64,000 bases of DNA. It comes from Delphinus delphis (lineage: Eukaryota; Chordata; Mammalia; Artiodactyla; Delphinidae). The DNA lies in NCBI RefSeq assembly GCF_949987515.2, contig NW_027192651.1, forward strand, positions 1 through 64,000, in the 5' to 3' direction. The number at the start of each line of letters is the position of its first letter. Position 1 is the stretch's first letter. The notes beneath the pieces were generated by a model. The model was not told the DNA's origin. It searched no databases and saw only the letters and a list, made by a program, of their open reading frames with translations. Position numbers and translations under genes: made by a program. Below, in pieces: positions 47,938 to 60,955 of this stretch.

Positions 47938-49517
47938 AGTATCTTAAAACCTATGGATTGCTATGTCTCTGAAAGAGAATCAAGCATGTGTACAGGGGCA
48001 TAAACGCAGCAGTGATAGGATTGGAGAGGTTCGGTGAGCAAATGAAGACCCTTTGAAGTCATATTGCATGGTACCCATTACACGGGTCTTAACTCTCCAG
48101 GTTTAAGGTATTCTTCCTTCAGCTAAAACCTGCATGTGGAACCCAGAGTATGATCAACCATGTGAACGGGAGACGTGTTCAAATATGTCTCAGTTTTCCT
48201 CCCCTGGTACTCGGGTGCAACATTCCAGACGCTTTACTAACACTCTCCCGACTTGGAGAGTCAGCGCCTTTAACCTCCTGTTTGGCCCAGTTTGCAATTT
48301 CTGCGGAAGATGAACAGGAATAGCGAGAACCAATGAGAGACTAGCTGGAGGTGTCTGGACGGGCAAATTTAACTCTCATTTCCCACCAGGAAGAGGAAAT
48401 AACCAAAGGCTCAGCGTGCTATGCCGGAACCAGATTAGGGCCTGAAGCCATCCTGCGGTGTTGCGGCCAGCTCACAAGAAAGCGAGTTGAAGAAAGGAGC
48501 TCAGGGGCACTGTAATTCACAAACCTGCAGAGTTATAAATGACAGCTATCGTCCAAAAATAGACTGAAGTAAGGCTGCCAAGAGGACTTGAAAGCGGGGC
48601 AGAATTGCAGGAAACCGATTTCAGGAGGTAGACTGGAATTGCATTGAAAGCATAGGAAAAGAGGCAGAACGTCCACAATGATGCACTTGGCCAAAAAGGG
48701 CGTATGCGTTTTTTCCTGAATATATTCAGGAAAAAACGCATACGCCCTTTTTGGCCAACCAAGCAAGCTTGCAAAGGAAATCTGCACTACAATGAAGTCT
48801 CACTTCCCCCCGGTCAAAAGGGCCATCTGAATAAAGTGTAAAATCCAGAAAGGCAGGACAGGCCATGGAGAACTGGGAGCCTTGTTATGCTGATGGGCGG
48901 GATGTAAATTGCCAATAGACACTCCGGAGAAGTGTATGGTGTTTCCTGAAACATCTAAAAAACAAAGCAACAGAGCCTAGGGCACTGCCACTTATGGTCC
49001 TATAGCTTAGGGAAATTAAAATCAAAAAGACACAGCCACCCCAAAGTTTGGGACGCCTCCGTTTACAAGAACCGCGTTTACCGTACAAGTTCAATATCAC
49101 AGAAAGTGAAAAATGGATAAAGAACTTGTGGTACTTACGTACAATGCAGTATCACTCAGCAATGAAATCTATGTCATCAGGCCCATAGCAGCATAATGAG
49201 TGGATTCAGGTACGATGATTCTAACTGAAATAAGTCACACAGAAAAAGAAACATCATAAGATATCAGTAATACACGGAATGTAAACTTGGCTACACAGGA
49301 ACTGAATTACAGAACAGAACAGGGTCTCAAATTTAGAAACCCAACTTATGCTTGCTTAAGGGTAAAGGTGAGTTGGGGTGCTGCATAAAACCAGAGATTG
49401 AAATGAGCACAGATAAAGTTCCTTAAGCCAAATATGGAATAGACAAGAGCTACTCCTTGCTCAACGAAATGGACTCAACACCGCATATTAAACGCCTAAG
49501 AATGTACCTGACTGGTA
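47938..49517 (+). repeat. Satellite monomer S25 (S2/S1 hybrid)
   Basis: First half as S2 (TCTCTGAAAG, AAAACCTGCATG, GTGCTATGCC); the later part of the second half as S1 (AACCGCGTTTACC, CCCATAGCAG). Relative to S1-S2 this is one extra unit. CTGAATAAAGTG (48829) is shared only with S26. Perfect palindrome 48687-48758. Confidence 0.92.
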
Positions 49518-51097
49518 AGTATCTTAAAACCTATGGATTGCTATGTCTCTGAAAGAGAATCAAGCATGTGTACAGGGGCATAAACGCAGCAGTGATAGGA
49601 TTGGAGAGGTTCGGTGAGCAAATGAAGACCCTTTGAAGTCATATTGCATGGTACCCATTACACGGGTCTTAACTCTCCAGGTTTAAGGTATTCTTCCTTC
49701 AGCTAAAACCTGCATGTGGAACCCAGAGTATGATCAACCATGTGAACGGGAGACGTGTTCAAATATGTCTCAGTTTTCCTCCCCTGGTACTCGGGTGCAA
49801 CATTCCAGACGCTTTACTAACACTCTCCCGACTTGGAGAGTCAGCGCCTTTAACCTCCTGTTTGGCCCAGTTTGCAATTTCTGCGGAAGATGAACAGGAA
49901 TAGCGAGAACCAATGAGAGACTAGCTGGAGGTGTCTGGACGGGCAAATTTAACTCTCATTTCCCACCAGGAAGAGGAAATAACCAAAGGCTCAGCGTGCT
50001 ATGCCGGAACCAGATTAGGGCCTGAAGCCATCCTGCGGTGTTGCGGCCAGCTCACAAGAAAGCGAGTTGAAGAAAGGAGCTCAGGGGCACTGTAATTCAC
50101 AAACCTGCAGAGTTATAAATGACAGCTATCGTCCAAAAATATACTGAAGTAAGGCTGCCAAGAGGACTTGAAAGCGGGGCAGAATTGCAGGAAACCGATT
50201 TCAGGAGGTAGACTGGAATTGCATTGAAAGCATAGGAAAAGAGGCAGAACGTCCACAATGATGCACTTGGCCAAAAAGGGCGTATGCGTTTTTTCCTGAA
50301 TATATTCAGGAAAAAACGCATACGCCCTTTTTGGCCAACCAAGCAAGCTTGCAAAGGAAATCTGCACTACAATGAAGTCTCACTTCCCCCCGGTCAAAAG
50401 GGCCATCTGAATAAAGTGTAAAATCCAGAAAGGCAGGACAGGCCATGGAGAACTGGGAGCCTTGTTATGCTGATGGGCGGGATGTAAATTGCCAATAGAC
50501 ACTCCGGAGAAGTGTATGGTGTTTCCTGAAACATCTAAAAAACAAAGCAACAGAGCCTAGGGCACTGCCACTTATGGTCCTATAGCTTAGGGAAATTAAA
50601 ATCAAAAAGACACAGCCACCCCAAAGTTTGGGACGCCTCTGTTTACAAGAACCTCGTTTACAGTACAAGTTCAACATCGCAGAAAGTGAAAAATGGATAA
50701 AGAATTTGTGGTATTTACTTACAAAGCAATATCACTCAGCAATGAAATCTGTGTCATCAGGCCCTTAGCAGCACAATGAGTGGATTCAGGTATGATGATT
50801 CTAACTGAAATAAGTCACACAGAAAAAGAAACATCATAAGATATCAGTAATACACGGAATGTAAACTTGGCTACACAGGAACTGAATTACAGAACAGAAC
50901 AGGGTCTCAAATTTAGAAAACCAACTTATGCTCGCTTAAGGGGAAAGGTGAGTTGGGGTGCTGCATAAAACCAGAGATTGAAATGAGCACAGATAAAGTT
51001 CCTTAAGCCAAATATGGAATAGACAAGAGCTACTCCTTGCTCAACGAAATGGACTCAACACCGCATATTAAATGCCTAAGAATGTACCTGACTAGTA
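49518..51097 (+). repeat. Satellite monomer S26 (counterpart of S2)
   Basis: Matches S2 through both halves (AGAATTTGTGG, ATGCTCGCTT, TTAAATGCC), and is nearly identical to S25 in its first half. Perfect palindrome 50267-50338, without the centre change of S2. Confidence 0.92.
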
Positions 51098-52637
51098 AGT
51101 ATCTTAAAACCTATGGATTGCTATGTCTCCGAAAGAGAATCAAGCATGTGTACAGGGGCATAAACGCAGCAGTGATAGGATTGGAGAGGTTTGGTGAGCA
51201 AATGAAGACCCTTTGAAGTCATATTGCATGGTACCCATTACACGGGTCTTAACTCTCCAGGTTTAAGGTATTCTTCCTTCAGCTAAAACATGCATGTGGA
51301 ACCCAAGTATGATCGACCATGTGAACGGGAGACGTGTTCAAATATGTCTCAGTTTTCCTCCCCTGGTACTCGGGTGCAACATTCCAGACACTTTACTAAC
51401 ACTCTCCCCACTTGGAGAGTCAGCGCCTTTAACCTCCTGTTTGGCCCAGTTTGCAATTTCTGCGGAAGATGAACAGGAATAGCGAGAACCAATGAGAGAC
51501 TAGCTGGAGGTGTCTGGACGGGCAAATTTAACTCTCATTTCCCACCAGGAAGAGGAATTAACCAAAGGCTCAGCGTGCCGTGCCGGAACCAGATTAGGGC
51601 CTGAAGCCATCCTGCGGTGTTGCGGCCAGGTCACAAGAAAGCGAGTTGAAGAAAGGAGCTCAGGGGCACTGTAATTCACAAACCTGCAGAGTTATAAATG
51701 ACAGCTATCGTCCAAAAATATACTGAAGTAAGGCTGCCAAGAGGACTTGAAAGCGGGGCAGAATTGCAGGATACCGATTTCAGGAGGTAGACTGGAATTG
51801 CATTGAAAGCATAGGAAAAGAGGCAGAACGTCCACAATGATGCACTTTGCCAAAAGGGCGTATGCGTTTTTTCCTGAATATATTCAGGAAAAAACGCATA
51901 CGCCCTTTTTGGCCAACCAAGCAAGCTTGCAAAGGAAATCTGCACTACAATGAAGTCTCACTTCCCCCCGGTCAAAAGGGCCATCTGAAAAAAGTGTAAA
52001 ACCCAGAAAGGCAGGACAGGCCATGGAGAACTGGGAGCCTTGTTATGCTGATGGGCGGGATGTAAATTGCCAACAGACACTGGGGAGATGTGTATGGTGT
52101 TTCCTGAAACATCTAAAAAACAAAGCAACAGAGCCTAGGGCACTTCCACTTATGGTCCTATAGCTTAGGGAAATTAATATCAAAAAGACACAGCAAACCC
52201 AAAATTTGGGATGGCTCTTTTTACAGAAATCTCTTCTACGGCACAAGTTAAATATCCCAGAGAGCAAATAATGGATAAAGAAGTTGCGGTACTTATGTAC
52301 AACAGAATACCACTCAGCAATGAAATCTATGTCACCAGGCCCGTACCAGCATAATGAGTGCATTGAGGCACGATGATTCTAAGTGAAATAAGTCACACAG
52401 AAAAAGAAACATCATAAGGTATCACTAATACACGGAATGTGAACTTGGCTACACATGAACTGAATTACAAAACAGAACAGGGTCTCAAGTTTAGAAAACC
52501 AACTTATGCCTGCTTAAGGGGGAAGGTGAGTTGGGGTGCTGCATAAAAGCAGAGTTTGAAATTAGCACAGATACCGTTCCATAAGCCAAATATGTAATAG
52601 ACAAGAGCTACCCCTTGCTCAACGAAATGGATTCAAC
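51098..52637 (+). repeat. Satellite monomer S27 (S3/S4 hybrid, truncated)
   Basis: First part as S3 (ATGATCGACC, CAGGTCACAAG, CTCAGGGGCACTG), then as S4 from CAAGAGGACTTG and AGGATACCGATT on, including the damaged palindrome (51846-51916), the diverged last third and the truncation at the LINE-1. The switch lies between about 51670 and 51739. Confidence 0.92.
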
Positions 52638-53332
52638 AATGAGGTATCACCTCACACCTGGTAGAATAGGCATCATTGAAAATCTACAAACAAAAAATGC
52701 TGGAAAGGGTGTGGAGAAAAGGAACCCTCTTCCACTATTGTTGGGAATATAAATTGATACAGTCATTATGGAGAACAATATGGAATTTCTTAAGAAACTA
52801 ACAATAGAATTACCATATGATACAGCAATCCCAGTACTGGACATATACCCAGACAAAACCATAAATCAAAAAGAGTCATTCACCGCAATGTTCATTGCAT
52901 CACTATTTACAATATCGAGGTAATGGAAGCAACCTAAATGCCCACAGACAGACGAATGCATAAAGCTGTGGTACATATATAAAATGGAATATTACTCAGC
53001 CATGAAAAGGAATGAAATTGGGTCATTTGTAGAGACGTCGATGGATCTAGAGACTGTCATACAGAGTGAAGTAAGTCAGAAAGAGAAAAACAAATCTTGT
53101 ATATTCATGCATATATGTGGAACCTAGAAAAACTGTACAGATTAACCATTTTGCAAGGCATAAATAGAGCAACAGATGTAGACAACAAACGTATGGACAA
53201 CAAGGGGGGAAAGCTGTTGGGGGGGTGGTGGTGGGAGGAGTTGAGAGACTGGGATTGGCATGTATACATTTATATGTATAAAATAGATAACCAATAAGAA
53301 CCTGCTGTATAAAAATATAAAATAAAATTCAA
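52638..53332 (+). mobile_element. 5'-truncated LINE-1, 3' end (second copy)
   Basis: Same element as 6281-6975, with the same truncation point and the same join to the satellite. It was carried along by the large duplication, not inserted independently. Confidence 0.9.
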
Positions 53333-54852
53333 AATTAAAAAGAAGTAAAATTTAAAAAATAAAACAGAAAAAACAATTATTCCCTGCACATACATGTATT
53401 TATATGAATAAATTATTTCCATGCTTATATCTGTAAATACAAAAAAGAGGAATAAAATCTACCTTGAACCAAAAACGAAAAAGAGAAAAAAAACACAGAA
53501 CCCACCAGTTACACAGAGGAAAACCATATCAGGGCACTTGCTCCAGTTGTAAACAATTCTGAAGTTGGTCAGTGGTGGGGAATCGTCTCCCATTCAGCCA
53601 GCAGCCCCCACGCAACAAGCGTCCTCATTGCAAAGCTGGGGCACCGTGCCGAGGCATCTGTGAGTAAACGTGAGCTGAGCCCCAGGCCAGTTGCTGCTGA
53701 ACTATTCCCACCCATCCCAGGTAAAACACCTGAATATATACAAGGACTTGAAAGCCTAGAGGGAGGGCCATAGAGCCACACGAGTGACAGCATGCCGGCC
53801 GACTTGGTGCCTGCAGGCCAGCCAGGATGGTCCTGGCCCTGGGTGCTCTTCTGGAAGATTTCCATTTCCCTGCCTGAGATACCCGTCCTGTCCCTGCCCC
53901 CACTGCTTTTTTCCTTCCTCACCTCTGCCCAGGGAGAAATTCCAGCAGCAGGTATGGGTGACACATCCTCTTCTTTAGCAGGTGGCAGCCTGGCAACTGC
54001 TGCAGAAAGTCCAGCAGAGCCCCACTCACACTGGGCCACCCACAAAGCCGTGGCCTCTCACTCCCTCCCACCAGCCCAGCCCCGAGACTGCTGACAGGGC
54101 AGAGAAAATGGCGTCAGGCACGGCTGCAGGGGCTCTTGCTGCCTGGAGTGGTATTTATATTGATCTCAACCCAGGCACACCTGGGGAGGGCTGGCCGGCA
54201 CGGTAAGGCTGCCCAGGTCAGCCAATCATCACCCCTCAGGGGCTCACAGTTGCAGAAAATGGAACTTGCTGAACCGGCCAGGTCCAAGGAACAGGTGTGG
54301 GCTCCTGAGAGTCAGGATAGACAAGGGGCTGCAGCTTTGGCTTGTTTTCTAATCATTTTATCTGGCCCATGAGTGGGAGACAACTTCAAGAAAACCCTCT
54401 CCTAATGAGAGGAACCCAGGAGTCAGGCAGAGGAGGGGTGGGTGGTGGTTGGAGACAGAGGCCTGGTGCCCCGGGTGCAGTGGAAGTCTCTGGAAGACCA
54501 GGTGGAGGGAGGCCTCACGGAGTGATGCCCAGGGTCACAGACCTGTCGCAGCTGCTGTTTGTTAGTTCAAGTCCTGCTCTGAGGTGCTCTGTGTCAGCTC
54601 TGAGCGACAGCTGAGCTGGGGGTGCTCTGCAATGAGGGCTATGTGCACGGTTCCTGTGTGCCCAGCCCTGCCACGGTACCTGCAAGGGTAGCTCTGTATC
54701 CTGGGAGGGGCCTGACCACGAGAGCCCCGTGGGCTGGGGTGGGGGTGGGGTACCTGCCCAGGTGAGCTCCATATTCTGGGATTGGTCTGACCACGAGAGC
54801 CCCATGGGCTGCTGGGGACCTGGTAAAGGATGTCAGGACAGTCAGTGAAGCC
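53333..54852. other. AT-rich then GC-rich stretch (second copy)
   Basis: Counterpart of 6976-8495, including the 74-bp tandem pair (54675-54822). A at 53526 and C at 53781 differ from copy A; the second removes an ATG of a chance open frame, one more reason not to call a gene here. Confidence 0.55.
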
Positions 54853-54855
54853 ACC

Positions 54856-57092
54856 GAGGATATACCTCCAGTTGCTCCTAATTCCTACACCCTGCTGGTC
54901 ATTCTACCAACCACCAGGACATGGTATTCTGTATTAGTCTTCAATGATGTCTTCTTTTGTATTCCATTAGTCCCAGAGTCACAAGAAATTTTGGCTTGTG
55001 AGTGGCAGGACTCAACATACAACTAAAACAATACTTCCGGGCCGTCTGGCCCCAAGGGTGCAAAAATTCCCACACCATCTTTGGGGAAAGCTTAGCTAAA
55101 GACCTAAAAGTTCTACCTCTGGAAAAGGAAACCCTCCTTCAATATGCAGACGACATTCTGATCACCAGCCCTACTAAGGAGGCCTCTGAACTACCAAGCC
55201 AATAAAGGATAGAAGTTGTCCAAGAAAAAGCTCAAATATCACAGACTGCGGTGACCTGCCTGGGCTTCATTCTCACAGAAGGTCAGAGAAGCCCATCCCA
55301 GGAAAGGGAAGAAACCATTTTCAGCCTTACCCCTTTCTAAAACTAGAAGACAGCTTAGGGGTTCCTGGGGAGGCCAGGGTTTGCTGCTTCTGGATCCCTA
55401 GCTACAGTCTACTAGCTGGGCCTCTATATGAAACACTGAAAGGAAAAGATGATGATCCTTTTGAATAGAATCCAGAAGTGGCCTTTCAAGAATGGAAAGA
55501 GCAGTCAATTCAGACCCTTGCCCTGGAACTCCCTAATTTAGCTAAACCCTTTGACCTTTACATTCCCGGTGAAAGGTGAATCGCCATTGGAGAATTAGTG
55601 CAAAAACTGGGACCACTTGAAATGGAACAATGCAAGAATGCCATCCAGGTAGGATAAACTACGGTCACTAAGGGGCTTGGCCCACTGCCACATCTGGCCA
55701 AGATACTGGCGGTATCTAAAAACCTGGAAATCAGCAGCCCAAAAGGCCACCTCCCTCCTAAGGGAAAAGGACCCCACGTGGTGATCCTAACCACCAACCA
55801 TGCCCTGAAGTTGCAGGGTTCGCTCCGTGGGCACACCGACCTCGAGTGAGGAGGCCCTCCAACTCCAACATCCAGAGAGATAACCGGGGGCAACAGGGCA
55901 CCATGACGACTCGTGTGAACATCACTTGACCTGGAGTTTCTCTCATAAAACAACAAGAGTGTGTCCCAAAAGAGTAGACTACTGCTTGCAGGACTTACTG
56001 CACCCAGAGGGGAGCTAATAATCTTGGCGGGGGAACAGTATACCACACTGTCACCATAGAAAAGCCTACAGACACCATGATGATGGTGGCCAATAAGACC
56101 GGCTGGACTCCTGTTTACTTCAAAAGGCTGTTGACTCAGTAGCCATCATGGTCCTTGATCACCACTGACCCTGGACTGTCTGGGAGTTGAGCGGGCAGGG
56201 CTCTGACACCTGGTGCTGTTTGTACGTTAATTCAGGGGCCTAACTGAAGAAAGCGCAGACTACTGGTCAGAGCATCTAGGCTGGCAGAGACGGTCAGCCT
56301 AAGGTGGCCGAACAAATGTGGGGCGGGGTGAAACCGGCCCCCACAGCGTCTCTGCACATCTCTTTCCTGGACCCTTAAAGGTCATTAGAATCTATAACAC
56401 TTCCAATGCTGGTGCTCAGGTGGACGAGCAGGGAGGCAGGGGTCCTGGGGACAATCAACGTCACCGGGAGGCTGCTGGGGAGAAGCTCTGACCCTCGCCC
56501 CAGGGTATGAGGGCTCCCAACTCAGCACTCAGCAGTTACAGAAGAAGGGTCTGCACCCTCAGCACTCCAAGAATGAGGAACGGGACAAAAGGCAGAGGAG
56601 GGGTTTGTCCCCAGCAAAGCCCATTAAAAATCCCTGGGAGATAAAAATAGAATCTGGGCAATAAAGTCAAGTCTAACCTTTTTTATCCTTTGTGCTTTGT
56701 CTAATTTCACGTGCTCCTAGGGTCCCGCATGCAGAGGTTCCACACCCGGCACTTCAGACCAGATTTCCTAGTGCAGAATGGCTGGGTCGACACCTCAGCT
56801 CCTGGGGCCCAGTGCAGACTCCACGATATAGAGCCTGAGCTACAGCCAACCCAGCCCTCGAGAGCTCCGCCGCCTCCCTCCCTCCCACTGACTCTGACAG
56901 GATCTCTACACAGCAGCCCAGCCCACAGCCCACGGGGTAGTGCATGCTCTCACCTCTCCATTCTCTGATCAAAATATAAAGTTTCCTTTGCTTGTGAACC
57001 AAACTCAGTCTCGATCTCTTGGCCCCAATGACACTGGGCAGGGGGACACTTGTTGGGGTCCACTCTGGAGGATCAATAACAGAAATTGAGAC
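54856..57092 (+). pseudogene. Endogenous retrovirus remnant, pol-env-LTR (second copy)
   Basis: Counterpart of 8499-10735, with the same lost motif A aspartate (54937-54939), the same frame shift, YADD at 55143-55154, the same deletion between RNase H and the integrase end, the env-like segment around 56125-56242 and the LTR-like segment from 56606 (AATAAA at 56660-56665). Identical damage shows duplication after decay. Confidence 0.78.
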
Positions 57093-57406
57093 TATTGTAA
57101 CCTCAATGAACAGATGTGTGAGCCAAACTGTAGTTAACATAGAACAGTGTATAAGGCTCGGGTAAAATAAGATGTTTTTAACACTTCCATTTGATATTTC
57201 CATCACTTTTTATAAGCAAGTTCAGTGAAAAGGTTTGTCTTATTTGTCAGGTCAATATTAGAGAAACGAAGTGATTTCTTTCCAAGGATGTACAGCTAAT
57301 AATCTTGGTTAAACCTTCAATCTTGTTTTAAATGCTTTTCCATTGAAAATGATACCTCTCTTTCAGCTCCCCCATTTCTGAGAAGTATAAAATCTTATAA
57401 TTTATT
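57093..57406. other. AT-rich stretch, nothing recognised (second copy)
   Basis: Counterpart of 10736-11049. No feature seen. Confidence 0.5.
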
Positions 57407-57580
57407 ATTACCAAAGGGGAAAGGTGGGAGGAGGGATAAATTAACAGTTTGGAATGAACACATACACACTGCTATGTATAAAATAGATCATCAACAAGGA
57501 ACTACTGTATAGCACAGGGAACTACACTCAACATTTTGCAATAACCTATAAGGGGAAATAATCTGAAAAAGAATAGATAT
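57407..57580 (+). mobile_element. LINE-1 3'-end fragment at satellite edge (second copy)
   Basis: Counterpart of 11050-11223, in the same position before D1'. The 156 bp that follow (57581-57736) are unassigned, as in copy A. Confidence 0.78.
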
Positions 57581-57736
57581 TTTTATTGACATCATCTATC
57601 AATGACAGTTAAAGTGTAGCCTAAGGGAAGCTGGTGGTGAGTGCTTCTGACCCTGAAGACTTCAATCATCTAAAGTTTGGACTCTGCCTACTTCCCAAGG
57701 CCCTTAATGAACATATGTGTAGCCGTAGCTTAAAAA

Positions 57737-59208
57737 CTTCCCCAGTTTGGGTTTCGGGGAGACACTGCTTTTGAAAAAGCCCTGGTGTTCTCCTTACATG
57801 AATGGGACTCTTCCTACTGCTAAAACATGTCTGTCACACCCAGAGGATGGTATACCGTCTGATCGGGAAGAGTTTGGAAAAGGCATCTCATCTCCTCATC
57901 TCCTGGTGCTCGGGTTCACCCCTCCAGCGTCTTTACTAACAGTCTCCCCACTTGGAGATGTCAGCACTGTCAACATCCTGTTGCGTACAGTTTGGAATTT
58001 GTCCAGAGGATGAAGCGGAAGGATGAGGAACAATGAGAGACAAGTCCTAGGTGTTCAGACAGGCACATGTCACTCTAATTTCCAATCAGGAAGACGAATT
58101 GACCAAAGGCTAGGGTTGCCCATGGAAACAGTATAGGGCTTGAGGAAATCCCGCTGCTTTGTGGCCAGTTCCCATAAACACGAGTTGAACAATGGAACTC
58201 AGGGGCAGTAAAATTCACAAAACTGCAGAGTTGAAAATATCCATCACTGAAAAATGTCTTGAGGAAAGTCAGAGAAAAGGACTTGTAAGCAAGGGAGAAT
58301 GGCAGGAAAGGGATTTGAGGAGGTAGAAAGGACTCGCCATTAAGCACAAGAAAAGGAGCTGAACATTGCCAACATTGCAGTTGGCCAAAAAGGGTGTATG
58401 CGTTCTTTTCTGTATATATTCAAGAAAAGGACATACACTTTTTTAGCCAACCAAACAGGTGGGCACTGGAAGTCAATACTACAAAAGATATCACTTCACA
58501 TCAGTCAGAAGAGCCATCCTCATAAAGCGTAAACAACAGAAATGCAGGACAGGGCAACGAGAAGAGGGAGCCCTGTGAGACTTATAGTGGAAATGTATAT
58601 TGCCAACGGCCATTCTGGAGAAGTGTATTGTGTTTACTAAAGCATCTAAAAAATGAGCTACAGAGCATAGGGCACTTGCACTCATGGGCGTATATCTTGG
58701 GAAAAACAAAAATCGAGAGGACACAGGCACCCCAATGTTTACCCCCTCTCTGTTTAAAAGATCCTCGACTAGGATATAACTTAAATGTCTCTGGAGGGAA
58801 AAAATGGATAGAGATGTGGTACTTAGGTAGAGTGGAATATTATTCAGCCTGGAAATCAATGAAATATGGCCAGTTGTAACGACTCCGGAGGAGTTACGTA
58901 TGATCATTCTAAGTGACAGAATTCAAAAAGAAAAAGACACATATCATAAGATATCACTTAAAGGTGGAATCCAAAATGGCTACACATGAAATAAATTACA
59001 AAACAAAAACATAGTCAAATATGTAGAAAACACGCATAAGGCTGCTAAACGGGAAAGGTGGGGAGGGGTGAGGCATCATCCAGGAGGTTGAAATTAGCAA
59101 AGATACCATTCCAAATACCAAACTGATAATCAACAAGGCCTACACGGTAGCTAAAAGAACTGCACTCAGCACACTCAAGTCACCGGAAAAGAATATATAC
59201 GACTGGTA
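57737..59208 (+). repeat. Diverged satellite monomer D1' (second copy)
   Basis: Counterpart of D1. Palindrome relative 58381-58450; A at 58431 (G at 12074) falls in its right arm. LINE-1 ORF2 remnant at 58628-58879. Confidence 0.88.
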
Positions 59209-60955
59209 AGAATCTGAAAAAGAATTTATTGATGTCTCTCTGTACGCGAATCAAGTGGATGTACAGCAGCAAGAAACAGAGCTTTGAAAATCAGCTGTAA
59301 CCAATATAGTAATAAATTGAAAAAAATAAACGACAGAGAGACAGAGAAAACCTCTTACAACTTTTCCTCAGGGACGGTGATGCAACATGGATTGAACACA
59401 TCTAGACCCACAGCAGGATGAGACATAAGGCTGGAAACTGTTTGCGCTAAGAGAAATGTGAGGTTGGGTGAGGAAATGCACACCCTTTAAAGTAATACTA
59501 CCTGGTACCCATTCAATGGGTCCCAAATCTGCAGGTTCAAGGGATCTTCCTACAGCTAAAACATGCATGGAAAACCCAGAGGACTGTACACCATGTGATC
59601 GGGAGATGTGTCTAAAATGCACCTCATTTATCCTCTCCTGGTGCTCCTGTTCACCATTCCAGCCACGCTACTTAGAATCTCCCCACTTGGAGAATCAGCA
59701 CATTTAAACTTCTGTTTCACACATTTTGCAAATTGTGAGGAGGATGAACGGGAAGAGGGGGAACCAATGAGAGAAGAGTTGTAGGGGTTTGGACGGGCAC
59801 ATATCACTCTAATTTCCCATTAAGAATAAGAATTAAAGAAAGGCTCAGCCTGCCTCGCCAGAGCCAAAATAGGGCCTGAAGCAATCCTGCGGGTTTGAGG
59901 CCAGCTCACAAAAGAGCAACTTAAAAAATGGAGCTCAGGGTCACTGCAATTCACAAACCTGCAGAGTTATAAATGAAAACTAACGTCCAAAAATATGTTG
60001 AGGTAAGGCAAAGAAGAGGATCTGAATGCAAGACAGAATTGCAAGAAACAGATTTCAAGAGATAGATTGGACTCGTCTTTAACGCACATGAAAAGCGGCA
60101 GAATTTCGACAATGATGCAGTTGGCCCAAAAGGGCGTATGCGTTTTTTCCTGATTATATCCAGGAAAAAACGCATACGCACTTTATGGGCAACGAAGCAA
60201 GCAAGCAATGCAAATGTGCACAACAAAGAAGTCTCACTTCCCACCGGTCAAAAGGGCCATCCTAAAAAATTGTAAAAACCAGAAATGCAGGACAGGCCAT
60301 GGAGAACAGGGAGCCTTTATACGCTGATGGGCAGTGTGTGAACTGCCGAGAGCCACTCTGGAGAAGTGTATGGTGGTTCCTAAATCATCTAAAAAACAGA
60401 GCTACAGAGCATAGGACACTTCCAATCATGGGAGTATATCTAGGGAAGTCTAAAAATCAACAAGACACAAGCACACCACAGTTTAGGGCTACTCTGTTTA
60501 CAAGAACCTCAACTTCAGTACACCTTAAATATCCCAGGAAAGAGAACAATGGATAAAGAAGATGTGGTACTTATGTACAATGGAATATCTCTTCACCATG
60601 AAATCAATGTAATAAGGCTAGTAGAAGGATAAAGAGTGGATTTAGGTCCGATAATACTACTTGAAATAAGTCAAACAGAAAAAGAAACATATCATAAGAT
60701 ATCACTTATAGAGGGAGGGTAAATATGGCTGCACAAGAAATGAATTACAGAACAGAACAGTGTCTCACATTTAGAAAACACACTTATGTCAGCTTAAGGG
60801 GAAAGGAGAGGTGGGGTGATGCATAAAACCAGAGTTTGAAATTAGCACAGATACCGTTCAATAAACCAAATAGGTATTAGACAAGATCTACACCTTGCTC
60901 AATGAACAGGCCTCAACACACCCTATACACCGCAGAGAAATATATCTGAGGAATA
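59209..60955 (+). repeat. Diverged long satellite monomer D2' (second copy)
   Basis: Counterpart of D2. A at 59333 (G at 12976) lies in the long-only segment (about 59272-59447). Palindrome 60121-60192, with the same paired arm change as D2. Confidence 0.9.

Larger units (their letters stand above)
16343..51097 (+). repeat. Main satellite array, 22 short monomers (S5-S26)
   Basis: Continuous head-to-tail array, all units in the same orientation, 1,579 or 1,580 bp each. No insertion of SINE, LINE or LTR elements interrupts it. Length differences of one base come from identifiable single-base deletions. Individual units follow. Confidence 0.95.
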
